Shown: positions 1 through 8,741 of the stretch, in pieces
How the letters are laid out: the number at the start of each line of letters is the position of its first letter
Position numbering within the stretch: position 1 is the first letter of the stretch
Assembly (NCBI RefSeq): GCF_021295315.1
Contig: NZ_JAIMJA010000003.1
Coordinates: forward strand, 186,001 to 250,000
Reading direction: 5' to 3'
DNA: 64,000 bases
Source: Motilimonas cestriensis
GTDB taxonomy: Bacteria; Pseudomonadota; Gammaproteobacteria; Enterobacterales; CBDFNC01
Made by a program: the position numbers and the translations under genes
Notes under the pieces: generated by a model
The model's database searches: none
Seen by the model: the letters and a program-made list of their open reading frames with translations, nothing else
Told to the model about the DNA's origin: nothing

Positions 1-664
1 GATTAAGGCCAAAAGAAAAAGGACGAAAATCACCGCGTTGATCATAAAAGCCAGTGGTTTGCTCGGCTAAATGTTTATATTCAGGGTGGGCGAGCCAGCG
101 CTCCATATGACCAAAGGTGGCGACATTAATGATTAACTCTATGCCTTTGCTTTGACAGTACTGGTCTACTTGCTGGATTTCATCCGCTGTCATGGGGGAT
201 TTGTCTGCCCACACGGTTTGATGTTGCGACCAAGCGAAAGTGTGTTCGGTATACAGTTGCAGCTGATTGATGCGTAATTCAGACCAGAGATCAATCAGTG
301 AAAATAAATGCGTTAACGACGGGATTTTATCGCGGCTAATATCTAACAAAATACCGCGCTCAGGGTAGTCTGGCGCATCAATAATCTGACCGCAAGGTAA
401 GTCGCTATCATGTTGGCAAAGCTGCTTTAAGACATAGAGCGCATAGAGCCGCCCTTGAGTACAGCCATAACGCACTTTTACTTGGGTAGGTGAAATAGAA
501 ATTTCAAACTGTTGTGGCGATAGGGCGACATTTAATGTTTCCTCTACCCAACTCGGGAATAAACTGCTGCAGTTGAGCGCTTGCTCAGGCCATTGGCTAG
601 GTAGCGCAAATACCCCTGCCTGAGGTTGCCAATATTTAGGTTGTGGAAAAACAGCTAACGACAT
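1..664 (-). CDS. Glycoside hydrolase family 20 (beta-N-acetylhexosaminidase-like), N-terminal part, runs off the window
   Basis: The minus-strand frame is open from the ATG at 664-662 to the window edge, giving 221 codons without a stop, so the C-terminal part is missing. Residues 99-108 read DYPERGILLD, followed by ISRDKIP and, near residue 133, NQLQLYTEHTF. This is the pattern at the start of the GH20 barrel, where the chain is read as guiding a substrate-assisted N-acetylhexosaminidase. Residues 1-95 form the small alpha/beta domain that precedes the barrel in this family. No signal peptide is visible, so a cytoplasmic enzyme acting on chitin- or peptidoglycan-derived amino sugars is plausible. 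The catalytic Asp-Glu pair lies outside the window. A strong palindrome about 50 bases upstream may control it. Confidence 0.8.
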   Translation of the reverse strand, partial: MSLAVFPQPKYWQPQAGVFALPSQWPEQALNCSSLFPSWVEETLNVALSPQQFEISISPTQVKVRYGCTQGRLYALYVLKQLCQHDSDLPCGQIIDAPDYPERGILLDISRDKIPSLTHLFSLIDLWSELRINQLQLYTEHTFAWSQHQTVWADKSPMTADEIQQVDQYCQSKGIELIINVATFGHMERWLAHPEYKHLAEQTTGFYDQRGDFRPFSFGLN

Positions 665-714
665 GCCTACCTCTATTCTTTTAGGATTTATCTGGTGTTG
701 AGCATACCTAATTA

Positions 715-762
715 TGTTTTAAACTATCAAGTTAATGTTATTAAGTTTGATAGTTTAAAACA
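715..762. promoter_or_regulatory. 48-bp dyad, two 16-bp perfect inverted arms, probable operator of the GH20 gene
   Basis: The left arm (715-730, TGTTTTAAACTATCAA) is repeated exactly in reverse complement at 747-762, with a 16-base spacer. Each arm also holds a partial palindrome (AACT..AGTT), so this may be two operator half-sites spaced for cooperative binding. It lies 50-100 bases upstream of the GH20 start. No U-rich tail follows, so a terminator is unlikely. The binding protein is unknown. Confidence 0.5.
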
Positions 763-1141
763 TTAATGCTGTCGGATTAGTTGACAGGTACCAAACAAGG
801 TTAATAAAAGGTTGTTTTTTGACCACTGTATTAACCTAAATATGCATTGAAAGCAGCTGGAGTATTTATCTTTGCTTCGTTAGCCCTTAATAAATCAGGT
901 GATTATACTGGGTGATAGTGTTAATTGATATTTGTGTTTTCTTTGTTAAGTATTTGTAAAATAAGTGACTTCTTTTACTTTTTGATAAGATGGTGCTAGT
1001 CTGGATTTGTTCTACCTGAACAAATAATGAGCACAACATGATACGGCACTCGTCAGTATGTTCCCGTTAGAGGCACAACTGAATCAATATTGATAATACG
1101 CAATACAACTGGGTTAGCTTAGGTTTACAACATTTGTTGAC

Positions 1142-1180
1142 AACGATTGTTCATAACGATTGTTCATAACAATTGTTTAC
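1142..1180. repeat. Three tandem 13-bp repeats upstream of the small unknown gene
   Basis: AACGATTGTTCAT occurs at 1142-1154 and 1155-1167, and a third diverged copy, AACAATTGTTTAC, at 1168-1180. The third copy contains the perfect palindrome AACAATTGTT. A separate small dyad, TTGTTC-tacct-GAACAA, sits at 1007-1023 and shares the TTGTTC core. The arrays end about 55 bases before the start codon at 1236, which fits an iterated regulator-binding site. The rest of the 665-1235 gap shows no gene and no convincing promoter. Confidence 0.45.
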
Positions 1181-1235
1181 GATCTAATTATTTTGGTTGT
1201 TAGTCGTGCCATGTATCAACAAGCAAAGGGAAATA

Positions 1236-1523
1236 ATGATGGCTAAAAGTTATTTTAGAAGCTCGGGCGCCTCGGCATCCGTCGGTGGATATAGCGCGCC
1301 TAGTTTATCGGGCACAGGAAAGCCACAAGACATTGCAGCATTAAACACGCCGCCAAGCGGTTCATTTATGAAAACGAAAGTCGGGCTAACTCATTCTATT
1401 GTTGGCATTAATAATGGCAGTGTCGTTAAGCGTCACAAGCCACAATTTGATATTGAACCCGCCCCCGCAGGTAGCTTTTTAAAGCCTTACAAAAAGTATT
1501 GTAAAGAGCCTGAGTCTATTTAG
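1236..1523 (+). CDS. Small hypothetical protein with a duplicated GSF-K motif
   Basis: I do not recognise this 95-residue protein. The ATG at 1236 is preferred because AAAGGG lies at 1225-1230; a second ATG follows directly at 1239, and a TTG at 1197 has no ribosome site. The product is basic and rich in Gly, Ser and Pro, without a signal peptide or membrane segment. A short motif is repeated: PPSGSFMK in the middle and APAGSFLK near the C-terminus. Two cysteine-free halves and the low complexity suggest a small soluble or partly disordered protein. Its stop codon (1521-1523) overlaps the stop of the convergent LysE gene. The tandem repeats upstream suggest it is regulated. Confidence 0.55.
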   Translation: MMAKSYFRSSGASASVGGYSAPSLSGTGKPQDIAALNTPPSGSFMKTKVGLTHSIVGINNGSVVKRHKPQFDIEPAPAGSFLKPYKKYCKEPESI

Positions 1524-2158
1524 CTTGCTTGAAGTAATAGCAAGCCTGAATCAACGACCATGTAAGCAGCAAATAAGGTCAGTACTAAAGCCGTGCTGAC
1601 CGTTATTAGCTTTTGCTGTTGCTCTAAATACCGCACAACCTTTGGTTGGCCAATAACACAAGCAATCAGCAAATACCAAAGAAAGTCGACGCCGGCGACA
1701 GTAGCAAAAATAATAATCTGACTAGTCAGGCCGTTCTCGGCACTGACAAATTGGCTAAATAAGGCAATAAAAAATAGCGCTATTTTAGGGCTTAACAAAG
1801 CCATCATAAAGCCGTCTGACCAAGGTGACGGGCTTGGTTGTTGTACTATTCCCGCTTCAATCTTAGTGGTCTGTTTCACGCTGCACCATGTTTTCCAGCC
1901 TAGATAAAGCAAAAATAAGCCACCGGCTAGTTTGACTAAGTTAAATAAATTAGGGGTGTTGATCATCAGCAAGGCGACTCCTGAGATGCTCAGCAGTGCC
2001 CAAATACCCACCCCTAGCGCATGGCTAAAGGCGGTTTTAATACCAGTATTGCGGCCAAAAGAAAGGGTGTTACGCATTACCAAGGCGAGGCTTGGACCGG
2101 GGCTTGCGGCACCTAAGCAGCAAATAAGAAACAAAGTAAACCAAAGCTCTAAAGGCAT
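1520..2158 (-). CDS. LysE/RhtB family amino-acid exporter
   Basis: The product is a 212-residue inner-membrane protein with about six hydrophobic segments, the usual size for the LysE/RhtB family, which exports amino acids such as homoserine, threonine or lysine. The N-terminal family signature is clear: GAASPGPSLALV followed by RNTLSFGRNTG and a glycine-rich SHALGVG segment. The substrate cannot be set from sequence. The gene is on the same strand as the receptor gene at 2235-3386 but is separated from it by a strong terminator, so it is probably transcribed alone. It converges with the small gene 1236-1523, the two stop codons overlapping by three bases. Confidence 0.85.
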   Translation of the reverse strand: MPLELWFTLFLICCLGAASPGPSLALVMRNTLSFGRNTGIKTAFSHALGVGIWALLSISGVALLMINTPNLFNLVKLAGGLFLLYLGWKTWCSVKQTTKIEAGIVQQPSPSPWSDGFMMALLSPKIALFFIALFSQFVSAENGLTSQIIIFATVAGVDFLWYLLIACVIGQPKVVRYLEQQQKLITVSTALVLTLFAAYMVVDSGLLLLQAS

Positions 2159-2172
2159 AGTGAAACCTCATA

Positions 2173-2207
2173 TAAAAACGCCAGTATCGTTAATATTGAT
2201 ACTGGCG
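2173..2207 (-). terminator. Rho-independent terminator of the receptor gene
   Basis: Perfect 10-bp arms CGCCAGTATC (2179-2188) and GATACTGGCG (2198-2207) flank a 9-base loop. On the minus strand the stem is followed by TTTTTAT (2178-2172). It lies just after the stop of the minus-strand gene 2235-3386 and before the LysE start. Confidence 0.85.
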
Positions 2208-2234
2208 GCAAGTATGAAACTACATGGCGGGCCG

Positions 2235-3386
2235 TCAAGTGGTTTGGTAAAGCAGTTTTAATCGCGACATTTTAGTTTTTGTTTGCTCAACCAAGCGGTT
2301 ATAGTCGGTAACCAGTTGTCTAAAATCACCCTTAAAGCTGTGTTGTTCGATGCTAAGCACGCCACCGTTCTCGGCTTGTTTACGCAATGCAGTATGAAAG
2401 CGGTTAAGTGGGCGGTGAAATAAGTGATGTTGGCTAATAAAGTGCGCAAAGGCCATTAACACTGAAATAGCGATTAGGATATACAGGGTATATTGCGTAT
2501 TCACAAAAGCGTTCGATTTTACACCAAATAAGCTATGCTCAATGGATTTTACATTCAGTGCAACTTGGTTAGTGCGCGTGAGTAGCTCATCTTTTAACAC
2601 TTGCGTTTGCGCCAGTTGTTGTTGGGTGTAATCAATCTCTTTTGGATAGCGCTTAATTAAATTATTAAGGTTATCGGTGATGGTAACAATTTGATCCTGA
2701 GCGATGTCATTTTCGTCAGTGCCAAAAAAATCATCGCTGTTATTAACGGTATCCATAAGGCCTAATGGGCTTAACCCTTGTGTTTGCTTTACCTGTGTTT
2801 TAAGTTGCGATAACTGAAAAGCAATGCTGCTTTGAGTCTTCTCATTACGGCCATCAAGGTATTGGCTGCGTAATAAGCTTAATACATGGGCCGATTGCGC
2901 CATTTCTGCCGCTAGCATTTGATATTGCATTGCTACGCCGGGATTGATATCCATGGCATTTTCGCCGTATTCAGCGAGCAGCTTGACGTTGTCAGCCAAT
3001 TCACGCTCGGCATTTTCAAGCACCGCTTGGGCGTTATTACCTAACTTGCCGGCTGCGCGATATTTTTGGCTGAGATCGAGTCGCAGCAACGCCACTTGAT
3101 AGATAATACTGGCGGTTTTATCATTATTGATTTGGCGTAAGGAGTTTTCTAACACTTCAAGTTGCGCTTCAGCTTTTGCTAAAATAGTGGCGTCGCCAGT
3201 GTTAAGGTAATCAATCACGGTTTGCTTAATATCAATGGCAATTTTGGCTTTGATCTCTTGATAGCGCTGAACATCACTTTGCTGCGCTTCTAAGTTATTG
3301 GCTCCTTTGATAAAAGTTAATACCAACAACCCAGCAATCAAGCATTGGCCTACTAAAGAGCCTAATAATAATTTTGGTAGCTTCAT
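2235..3386 (-). CDS. Two-transmembrane receptor-like protein with HAMP-like tail and no output domain
   Basis: The 383-residue protein has an N-terminal membrane segment (about residues 7-27), a large, mostly helical periplasmic region (about 28-300), a second membrane segment (about 302-323) and a short cytoplasmic tail of some 60 residues that looks like a HAMP linker (RPLNRFHTALRKQAENGG). The layout is that of a methyl-accepting chemotaxis receptor or histidine kinase sensor. However, it stops where the signalling or kinase domain should begin, and no such domain lies downstream: the next feature is its terminator. Either it is a genuine stand-alone sensor that partners another protein, or it is the stable remnant of a longer receptor. 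Its ligand is unknown. Confidence 0.6.
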   Translation of the reverse strand: MKLPKLLLGSLVGQCLIAGLLVLTFIKGANNLEAQQSDVQRYQEIKAKIAIDIKQTVIDYLNTGDATILAKAEAQLEVLENSLRQINNDKTASIIYQVALLRLDLSQKYRAAGKLGNNAQAVLENAERELADNVKLLAEYGENAMDINPGVAMQYQMLAAEMAQSAHVLSLLRSQYLDGRNEKTQSSIAFQLSQLKTQVKQTQGLSPLGLMDTVNNSDDFFGTDENDIAQDQIVTITDNLNNLIKRYPKEIDYTQQQLAQTQVLKDELLTRTNQVALNVKSIEHSLFGVKSNAFVNTQYTLYILIAISVLMAFAHFISQHHLFHRPLNRFHTALRKQAENGGVLSIEQHSFKGDFRQLVTDYNRLVEQTKTKMSRLKLLYQTT

Positions 3387-3590
3387 GTGGTTACTTCCTT
3401 GTGGTTTAAGTTACTGCGCGCATGGTAAGCATCAAGTATGACAACTTTGTGATCTAAAACATTATTTCCTCATGCCATAGTATGAGTTGAGTGCTTATTG
3501 CAAGCGATTTCTAGCATGTGTAGTTTTCGCTTCAAATAAGCAATTATGCTACTCTCTGCGAAAATTTTCGTGATCTAGTTGGAGTGCGCC

Positions 3591-4358
3591 GTGAGCGAAG
3601 TTGAACAGTTATTAGAGCCGATCCATCAGTTTTTACACAGCACCACTCCGGATGCTTGGGTAGAAGAAGCGGTAAAAGCTGAAAACCTAAAAGTACTATT
3701 AGTCGACCACTTAATGTGTGAACTAAAAGCAGGGCAGTCGGCGATGTTCTTGATTCGTAAATATGCGGTGACACCTGAAAGTGCTCAGACTTTATTAGAC
3801 TGGTTTAGCCCTTATGAAGATTTTGCGTATCGTAAAAAAGGGGACTTAGCCAGCTTGAAGGGCAAGAGCAACATATCTAAAAGTATTATGGCGAAAAGTG
3901 ACTCCCCTTATAGCCAAGATTTGATCGATAAAATGGTGCTACTGATAAAAGAAGAGTTACATCACTTTTACCAAGTGCTAGAAATCATGGATGCGCGCGG
4001 CATTCCTTACGAAAATATTCGCGCTGGTCGTTACGCTAAAGGCTTACTTAAACAAGTACGCACTTACGAGCCACAGGCCTTGGTGGATAAGCTGATTATT
4101 GGCGCTTACATTGAAGCTCGCTCTTGTGAGCGCTTTGCTAAGCTTGCGCCACACCTTGATGACGATATGAATAAATTTTATATCTCACTCCTGCGCTCTG
4201 AAGCGCGCCACTATCAAGATTACTTAACCTTGGCGCAGCAAATTTCACCAGATGACATTAGCGAGCGGGTTGCCTTAATAGGTCAAGCGGAAGCGGAGCT
4301 GATTACTAGCCCAGATACCGATTTTAAATTTCACAGCGGCGTGCCTAGTGTTGCTTAA
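3591..4358 (+). CDS. miaE: tRNA-(ms2io6A37) hydroxylase MiaE
   Basis: MiaE is a non-heme diiron monooxygenase that hydroxylates the isopentenyl group of ms2i6A at tRNA position 37. The 255-residue product has the expected length and the ferritin-like four-helix pattern, with metal-ligand motifs EELHHFYQVLE (about residue 120), EARSCERF (about 175) and SEARHYQDYL (about 205). The start is taken as GTG at 3591, since GGAG lies at 3581-3584; a TTG at 3579 would place the ribosome site inside the gene. The gene is followed by a BIME cluster and then rep, all on the plus strand, without an obvious U-tailed terminator. Confidence 0.92.
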   Translation: MSEVEQLLEPIHQFLHSTTPDAWVEEAVKAENLKVLLVDHLMCELKAGQSAMFLIRKYAVTPESAQTLLDWFSPYEDFAYRKKGDLASLKGKSNISKSIMAKSDSPYSQDLIDKMVLLIKEELHHFYQVLEIMDARGIPYENIRAGRYAKGLLKQVRTYEPQALVDKLIIGAYIEARSCERFAKLAPHLDDDMNKFYISLLRSEARHYQDYLTLAQQISPDDISERVALIGQAEAELITSPDTDFKFHSGVPSVA

Positions 4359-4363
4359 TAAAT

Positions 4364-4424
4364 GTAGGAGCAGCATTTATGCTGCGATATTTAAGAGCAT
4401 TCGCGGTATAAATACCGCTCCTAC
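4364..4424. repeat. REP/BIME element, copy 1
   Basis: The unit begins GTAGGAGCAGCATTTATGC and ends with the inverted ACCGCTCCTAC, so it is a pair of REP palindromes in opposite orientation. Each REP also contains its own hairpin (GCAGCATTTATGCTGC). It is nearly identical to copy 3 at 4574-4633. It lies just after miaE and may act as an mRNA-stabilising or terminator-like structure. Confidence 0.8.
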
Positions 4425-4482
4425 TAACAGAGTTCTATAACGGTGCATCTCACTGTAGTGTGCCCGATGCTGTTTAATACTC

Positions 4483-4541
4483 GTAGGAGCAGAGCTTGCT
4501 CTGCGAATATCACATATTCCCTGAGCAAGCTCTGCTCCTAC
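4483..4541. repeat. REP/BIME element, copy 2 (variant)
   Basis: This has the same outer ends as the flanking copies (GTAGGAGC to GCTCCTAC), but the inner hairpins read GCAGAGCTTGCTCTGC and its counterpart, so it is a different REP subtype. It is an inverted pair like the others. Confidence 0.75.
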
Positions 4542-4573
4542 AAAAAAAACACGAATCAACAAGTTCAACATAC

Positions 4574-4633
4574 AAGGAGCAGCATTTATGCTGCGATATT
4601 TAAGAGCATTCGCGGTATAAATACCGCTCCTAC
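4574..4633. repeat. REP/BIME element, copy 3
   Basis: From GGAGCAGCATTTATGCTGC onward it matches copy 1 through to the terminal GCTCCTAC at 4633. It ends 12 bases before the rep start codon, so its hairpin sits in the rep leader beside the ribosome-binding site GGGGGGA. Confidence 0.8.
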
Positions 4634-4645
4634 GGGGGGACGATT

Positions 4646-6664
4646 ATGCAAATGAATCCACGCCAAGATGAGGCGGTTAAATATATCTCTGGCCCTTGTT
4701 TAGTATTAGCCGGTGCGGGCAGTGGCAAAACACGGGTGATCACCAATAAAATTGCTTATCTCGTACAGCAGTGTAACTACAATCCAAAGACCATTGCAGC
4801 CGTCACCTTTACTAATAAAGCTGCGCGTGAAATGAAAGAGCGAGTGGCGCAAACCTTAGGCAAAAAAGCCGCTAAAGGTGTGATGGTGTCGACCTTTCAT
4901 ACCCTCGGCTTAGATATTATTCGTAAAGAACACAAGGTGATTGGTATTAAGCCGGGTTTTTCGTTGTTTGACGATCAAGACTCACTTGCGCTACTTAAAG
5001 AGCTGACCGAGAAAGAGCTGAAAGAAGACAAAGACTTGCTGTCGCAATTGGTTACGCAAATATCTAACTGGAAAAACGATCTGATCTTACCGCCGCAAGC
5101 GATCAAATTAGCCCGCGGCGCTGAGCAAATTATTTTCGCCCAAGCTTATGAAAAATATCAGCGTCATTTAACGGCCTATAACGCGTTGGATTTTGATGAC
5201 TTGATCTTAATGCCAACCATGTTGCTTAAGTTTAAAGAAGAAGTGCGGTTACGCTGGCAGCAAAAAATTCAATACCTGCTGGTGGATGAGTATCAAGATA
5301 CCAATACCAGCCAATATGAATTGGTTAAATTACTGGTAGGTGAGCGCGCGCGCTTTACCGTGGTGGGTGACGATGACCAATCAATTTATTCATGGCGCGG
5401 GGCAAGGCCGCAAAACTTGGTGCTGCTGAAAACCGATTACCCCAATTTGCGTTTGATTAAATTAGAGCAGAATTACCGCTCGACCCAGCGAATTCTCAAA
5501 TCAGCCAATATCTTGATCGCCAATAATCCTCACGAATATGAAAAGGCACTGTTTAGTGAGTTGCATTACGGTGAGCCACTACGAGTGCTGTATGCCAAAG
5601 ATGAAGAGCATGAGTCAGAGCGTGTGGTGGCGGAGTTAATGGGCCACAAATTTATGAACAACACCAACTTTAAAGACTATGCGGTGTTGTATCGGGGTAA
5701 TCATCAAAGCCGCGTTTTAGAAAAAGCCATGATGACCAACCGCATCCCTTACAAAATAAGTGGTGGTACTTCGTTCTTCTCACGGGTAGAAATTAAAGAC
5801 ATGTTGGCTTACCTGCGCTTGTTAGCGAACCATGATGATGACAATGCCTTTTTGCGCATCGTAAATGTACCACGCCGAGAAATCGGCCCTGCCACGTTAG
5901 AGAAGCTAGGTAACTATGCCAACCTACGTAACATCAGCTTGTTTGCTGCTACCTTTGAATTAGGGCTAGAGCAGACCTTAACCGGGCGCGGCCTGCAGTC
6001 GGTGCGCAACTTTAGCCGCTGGTTAGTGGAGCTTAAAGATCAAGCCGAGCGTGGCAGTGCGGTGGATGCGGTACGTGATATGGTACGTACAATTCATTAT
6101 GAAGATTGGCTTTACGAAACCAGCCCTAGCCCCAAAGCGGCGGAAATGCGCATGAAAAACGTATCCGAGCTATTTCGCTGGGTCACTGGTTGGTTAGAAG
6201 GCGATGACTTAGAAGAGCCGTTCACCTTGCCGCAAGTGGTTAACCGTTTGATGCTGCGCGACATGATGGAGCGCAACGAAGGCGAAGATGAAGCTGATCA
6301 AGTGCAACTGATGACGTTACATGCTTCAAAAGGCTTAGAATTCCCGTTTGTGTTTATGATAGGCATGGAAGAAGGCTTCTTGCCCCATCAAACCAGCATT
6401 GATGAAGATAATATCGAAGAAGAGCGCCGCCTCGCTTATGTTGGTATTACCCGCGCCCAGCAAGAGCTCACCTTTACCCTATGCCGTGAGCGCCGCCAAT
6501 ACGGTGAATCATTGCGCCCAGAGCCCAGTCGTTTCCTGCATGAGCTACCACAAGATGATGTGGTATGGGAAAAAACCGGCCAACAAACGCAAACCAAAGA
6601 GCAAAAACAAGAGAAAGGGCAAAAAGGAATCGCGAATTTAAGAGCGTTATTCAACAAATCGTAG
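4646..6664 (+). CDS. rep: ATP-dependent DNA helicase Rep
   Basis: Rep is a 3'-5' superfamily 1 helicase that helps forks restart and displaces proteins ahead of the replisome. The 672-residue product has the family's full length. The Walker A motif GAGSGKT is at residues 23-29, motif Ia ([16 protein letters not shown]) is near 48, DEYQDTN near 212, the motif III region [14 protein letters not shown] near 240, and motif V/VI ([13 protein letters not shown], then YVGITRAQ) near 556 and 603. The residues match the Rep branch rather than UvrD. The start at 4646 follows GGGGGGA at 4635-4641; an ATG two codons in is an alternative. The leader contains BIME copy 3, and the gene ends directly in a single REP. 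Confidence 0.96.
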   Translation: MQMNPRQDEAVKYISGPCLVLAGAGSGKTRVITNKIAYLVQQCNYNPKTIAAVTFTNKAAREMKERVAQTLGKKAAKGVMVSTFHTLGLDIIRKEHKVIGIKPGFSLFDDQDSLALLKELTEKELKEDKDLLSQLVTQISNWKNDLILPPQAIKLARGAEQIIFAQAYEKYQRHLTAYNALDFDDLILMPTMLLKFKEEVRLRWQQKIQYLLVDEYQDTNTSQYELVKLLVGERARFTVVGDDDQSIYSWRGARPQNLVLLKTDYPNLRLIKLEQNYRSTQRILKSANILIANNPHEYEKALFSELHYGEPLRVLYAKDEEHESERVVAELMGHKFMNNTNFKDYAVLYRGNHQSRVLEKAMMTNRIPYKISGGTSFFSRVEIKDMLAYLRLLANHDDDNAFLRIVNVPRREIGPATLEKLGNYANLRNISLFAATFELGLEQTLTGRGLQSVRNFSRWLVELKDQAERGSAVDAVRDMVRTIHYEDWLYETSPSPKAAEMRMKNVSELFRWVTGWLEGDDLEEPFTLPQVVNRLMLRDMMERNEGEDEADQVQLMTLHASKGLEFPFVFMIGMEEGFLPHQTSIDEDNIEEERRLAYVGITRAQQELTFTLCRERRQYGESLRPEPSRFLHELPQDDVVWEKTGQQTQTKEQKQEKGQKGIANLRALFNKS

Positions 6665-6684
6665 GCGAGGAATTTATTCCGCGA
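6661..6684. repeat. Single degenerate REP sequence
   Basis: GTAGGCGAGGAATTTATTCC overlaps the rep stop codon and belongs to the same family as the elements before rep, with a hairpin GAGGAATTTATTCC. A weak reversed partner, TCGCGGAATG, follows at about 6701. It separates rep from the convergent WbpL-type gene. Confidence 0.6.
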
Positions 6685-6720
6685 TGGAATGTGCGTTTTG
6701 TCGCGGAATGCTGTCATGCT

Positions 6721-7722
6721 TTAGTCGTTATTCAAACCTGCTTTATAGCGCCATGCTAGTAAAAACACTGGAATATATGCAACTAAGGTAATGAATAGCC
6801 CCCATGTAGGGTTGTCCATCGCAAGCCAAGCCAGCGGTAAAAACCAAACTAAATTTATACCCGCTAAACATAATGTCACTCTCAAATGACTGTGCCAGCG
6901 GCGTGAGAGTATTTGGTATAAGTGACTGCGATGTGGTGCTGTCCATTGTTGCTTATCAAGTATGCGACGAACTAGGGTATAGCTAGCATCGCTGACAAAA
7001 TAGCCCATAAGAATAAGCCATACCCAAAGGTTTAGCGTCGACGTTACGCTAGTTAATACGGCCATCATGCTGATGAGTAGACCTAACCCTCCGCTGCAGG
7101 CATCGCCCATAAAAATACGGGCTGGAGGCCAATTCCAAGCGAGAAATCCCAAAATGCAAGGGATCAGCAATCCTAACCAAACTATATTAGCAACATCATG
7201 ATTTAGAAAAAGTAATAAGCAGGCACTGCTCAATACAGTTACTCCTTGAAGGCTGGCAAAACCGTCAATTCCGTCCATAAAGTTATACAAGTTGATAAAC
7301 CAAACGAGCGCAATGGCAAGTAACGGAGCTAATAGCCAACTAGGTAGTATGATATTCGCTATGTTTAAGACAGGTAAGTTAGGAAGCAAAATCAAGAACG
7401 TGCAAGTAGAGCCTAAATGCACTACCAAACGCCATTTTGCTGCTACGTGGCCAAGATCATCTAGAAAGCCGATAGCTGCGACGGCTAAAAGGGGTAAAGA
7501 CAATGCAAAAAAATACACCACTGGTAATTGTTGAGTAAAACATAGCCAGATAAGAGAGCCGATAATACTTGCTACTACTGCAATCCCCCCCCCGCGAGGA
7601 GTTGGTGTTTGATGGGAGCTACGATGATTAGGGTCATCAATAATATTTTTATGCAGAGCATACTGACGCATTAGGCCAGTTAGAACCAAGCTGATAATAA
7701 AAACTAAGGTAATAGTTAGCAC
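6721..7722 (-). CDS. wbpL: WbpL-type polyprenyl-phosphate sugar-1-phosphate transferase
   Basis: This is an integral membrane enzyme of the MraY/WecA family that would start a glycan chain by moving an amino-sugar-1-phosphate, probably QuiNAc or FucNAc, from UDP onto undecaprenyl phosphate. About ten hydrophobic segments alternate with cytoplasmic loops carrying family motifs: HRSSHQTPTPRGGG, FLDDLGH, NFMDGIDG and FMGDACSGGLG. I place the start at GTG 7722, behind AGGA, overlapping the end of the WbpV-type gene by seven bases; the longer reading frame overlaps it by far more. That gives 333 residues, the usual size. Pairing with WbpV is typical of Pseudomonas-type O-antigen loci. Confidence 0.8.
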   Translation of the reverse strand: MLTITLVFIISLVLTGLMRQYALHKNIIDDPNHRSSHQTPTPRGGGIAVVASIIGSLIWLCFTQQLPVVYFFALSLPLLAVAAIGFLDDLGHVAAKWRLVVHLGSTCTFLILLPNLPVLNIANIILPSWLLAPLLAIALVWFINLYNFMDGIDGFASLQGVTVLSSACLLLFLNHDVANIVWLGLLIPCILGFLAWNWPPARIFMGDACSGGLGLLISMMAVLTSVTSTLNLWVWLILMGYFVSDASYTLVRRILDKQQWTAPHRSHLYQILSRRWHSHLRVTLCLAGINLVWFLPLAWLAMDNPTWGLFITLVAYIPVFLLAWRYKAGLNND

Positions 7723-8666
7723 GATAGATCCTGTTTCATCTTTAAGAACGCAGCGTCGACAGTATAAGGAGGCTGCCAATCCAGTGTGTGCTGTGTATGT
7801 TGTATATCGATCGTTAGACTGCTAGTTAATCTTTCAATCATCCCGCTTCTGCCAAGCACCTTTGCACCAGCTACTAGCAACCACAAGGGAATAGGGACTA
7901 AACGAGCCGTTGTTCCAGATAATTCAGCATAATAGTTAATCAACGCTGGTGTGCTAATAGCTTGATTATCTGAAACCAAAAAAGTTTGTTTACTGGCCTT
8001 TGGGTGGTGGCTACATGTGATGATTAAATCGCACAAATTGTAAATGCTGACCATATCGCGTTGGTTATTAATTCTGCCAAGAGGAAGCGGTAAACCTTTG
8101 TACACAACTTTCATTAAAGTTGCTAAGTTACCTTTTGCGGCAGGGCCATAAATTAACGGTGGGCGAATAATTACCCAGTCCATGATTTTATCGTGACAAG
8201 CTTTGCTCAGTGCTTGTTCTGCTTCCCATTTAGACTGGCCGTAAGGGTCGGTTGGCACTGGCTGCATGGCGATAGAGAAAGGTTGATCATGAGTCTGCTC
8301 CCCCATGGCTTTAATAGAGCTAATATAGATAAAACGCTTTACCTGAGCCTTAACAGCCAATTGCGCTAAGCGTTGGGTGAAGTGACAGTTAACACGGCGA
8401 AAGTCAGCCAAAGGATTGCTACTGGTATCTTGCATCTGATGGGCTCGGCCCGCTAAATGAATAATACAATCTACATTATTGAGTAGTGCTGAAATTGATT
8501 GGTCAGAAGTTTGATCAGCTAGCTGATGCCAAGTAATTTTACTACTGTTGGGCAAATTGCCGCTTCCTGATGTATTACAGGCATAAATATGCTCAGCCTT
8601 TGGCAGAAGCAGAGGCAGTAAATGTTGGCCTACGTAACCAGAAGCACCAGTAACAAGAATATGCAT
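7716..8666 (-). CDS. wbpV: WbpV-type NAD-dependent sugar-nucleotide 4-ketoreductase/epimerase
   Basis: This is a 316-residue extended short-chain dehydrogenase. The Rossmann motif GASGYVG is at residues 7-13, the active-site serine in ISSIKAMGE is near 117, and the YGQSK motif puts the catalytic Tyr and Lys at 142 and 146. In WbpV/WbpK-like enzymes the role is to reduce the 4-keto-6-deoxy intermediate made by WbpM, giving UDP-QuiNAc or UDP-FucNAc. The partner transferase follows with a 7-base overlap, so the two form an operon. A WbpM homologue lies 20 kb away at 29109-31001 beyond the insertion-sequence block. A terminator precedes the gene, so it needs its own promoter. Confidence 0.75.
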   Translation of the reverse strand: MHILVTGASGYVGQHLLPLLLPKAEHIYACNTSGSGNLPNSSKITWHQLADQTSDQSISALLNNVDCIIHLAGRAHQMQDTSSNPLADFRRVNCHFTQRLAQLAVKAQVKRFIYISSIKAMGEQTHDQPFSIAMQPVPTDPYGQSKWEAEQALSKACHDKIMDWVIIRPPLIYGPAAKGNLATLMKVVYKGLPLPLGRINNQRDMVSIYNLCDLIITCSHHPKASKQTFLVSDNQAISTPALINYYAELSGTTARLVPIPLWLLVAGAKVLGRSGMIERLTSSLTIDIQHTQHTLDWQPPYTVDAAFLKMKQDLSC

Positions 8667-8694
8667 AAAGCACCATGGAAAGGAAATAAAACAA

Positions 8695-8718
8695 CAAAAA
8701 AACCTGCCTAAGCAGGTT
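8695..8718 (-). terminator. Rho-independent terminator after cytochrome c5
   Basis: AACCTGC (8701-8707), loop CTAA, GCAGGTT (8712-8718). On the minus strand the stem is followed by a run of U encoded by the A-tract at 8695-8700. The plus-strand side also has TTTTTT, so it could work both ways. Confidence 0.85.
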
Positions 8719-8741
8719 TTTTAGTAATACGAGAATACGAT

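Noticed and set aside
1142-1180. Tandem repeats considered as a CRISPR array.
   Set aside because: Only three 13-base units directly adjacent with no spacers and no cas genes. No CRISPR array was seen anywhere in the window.
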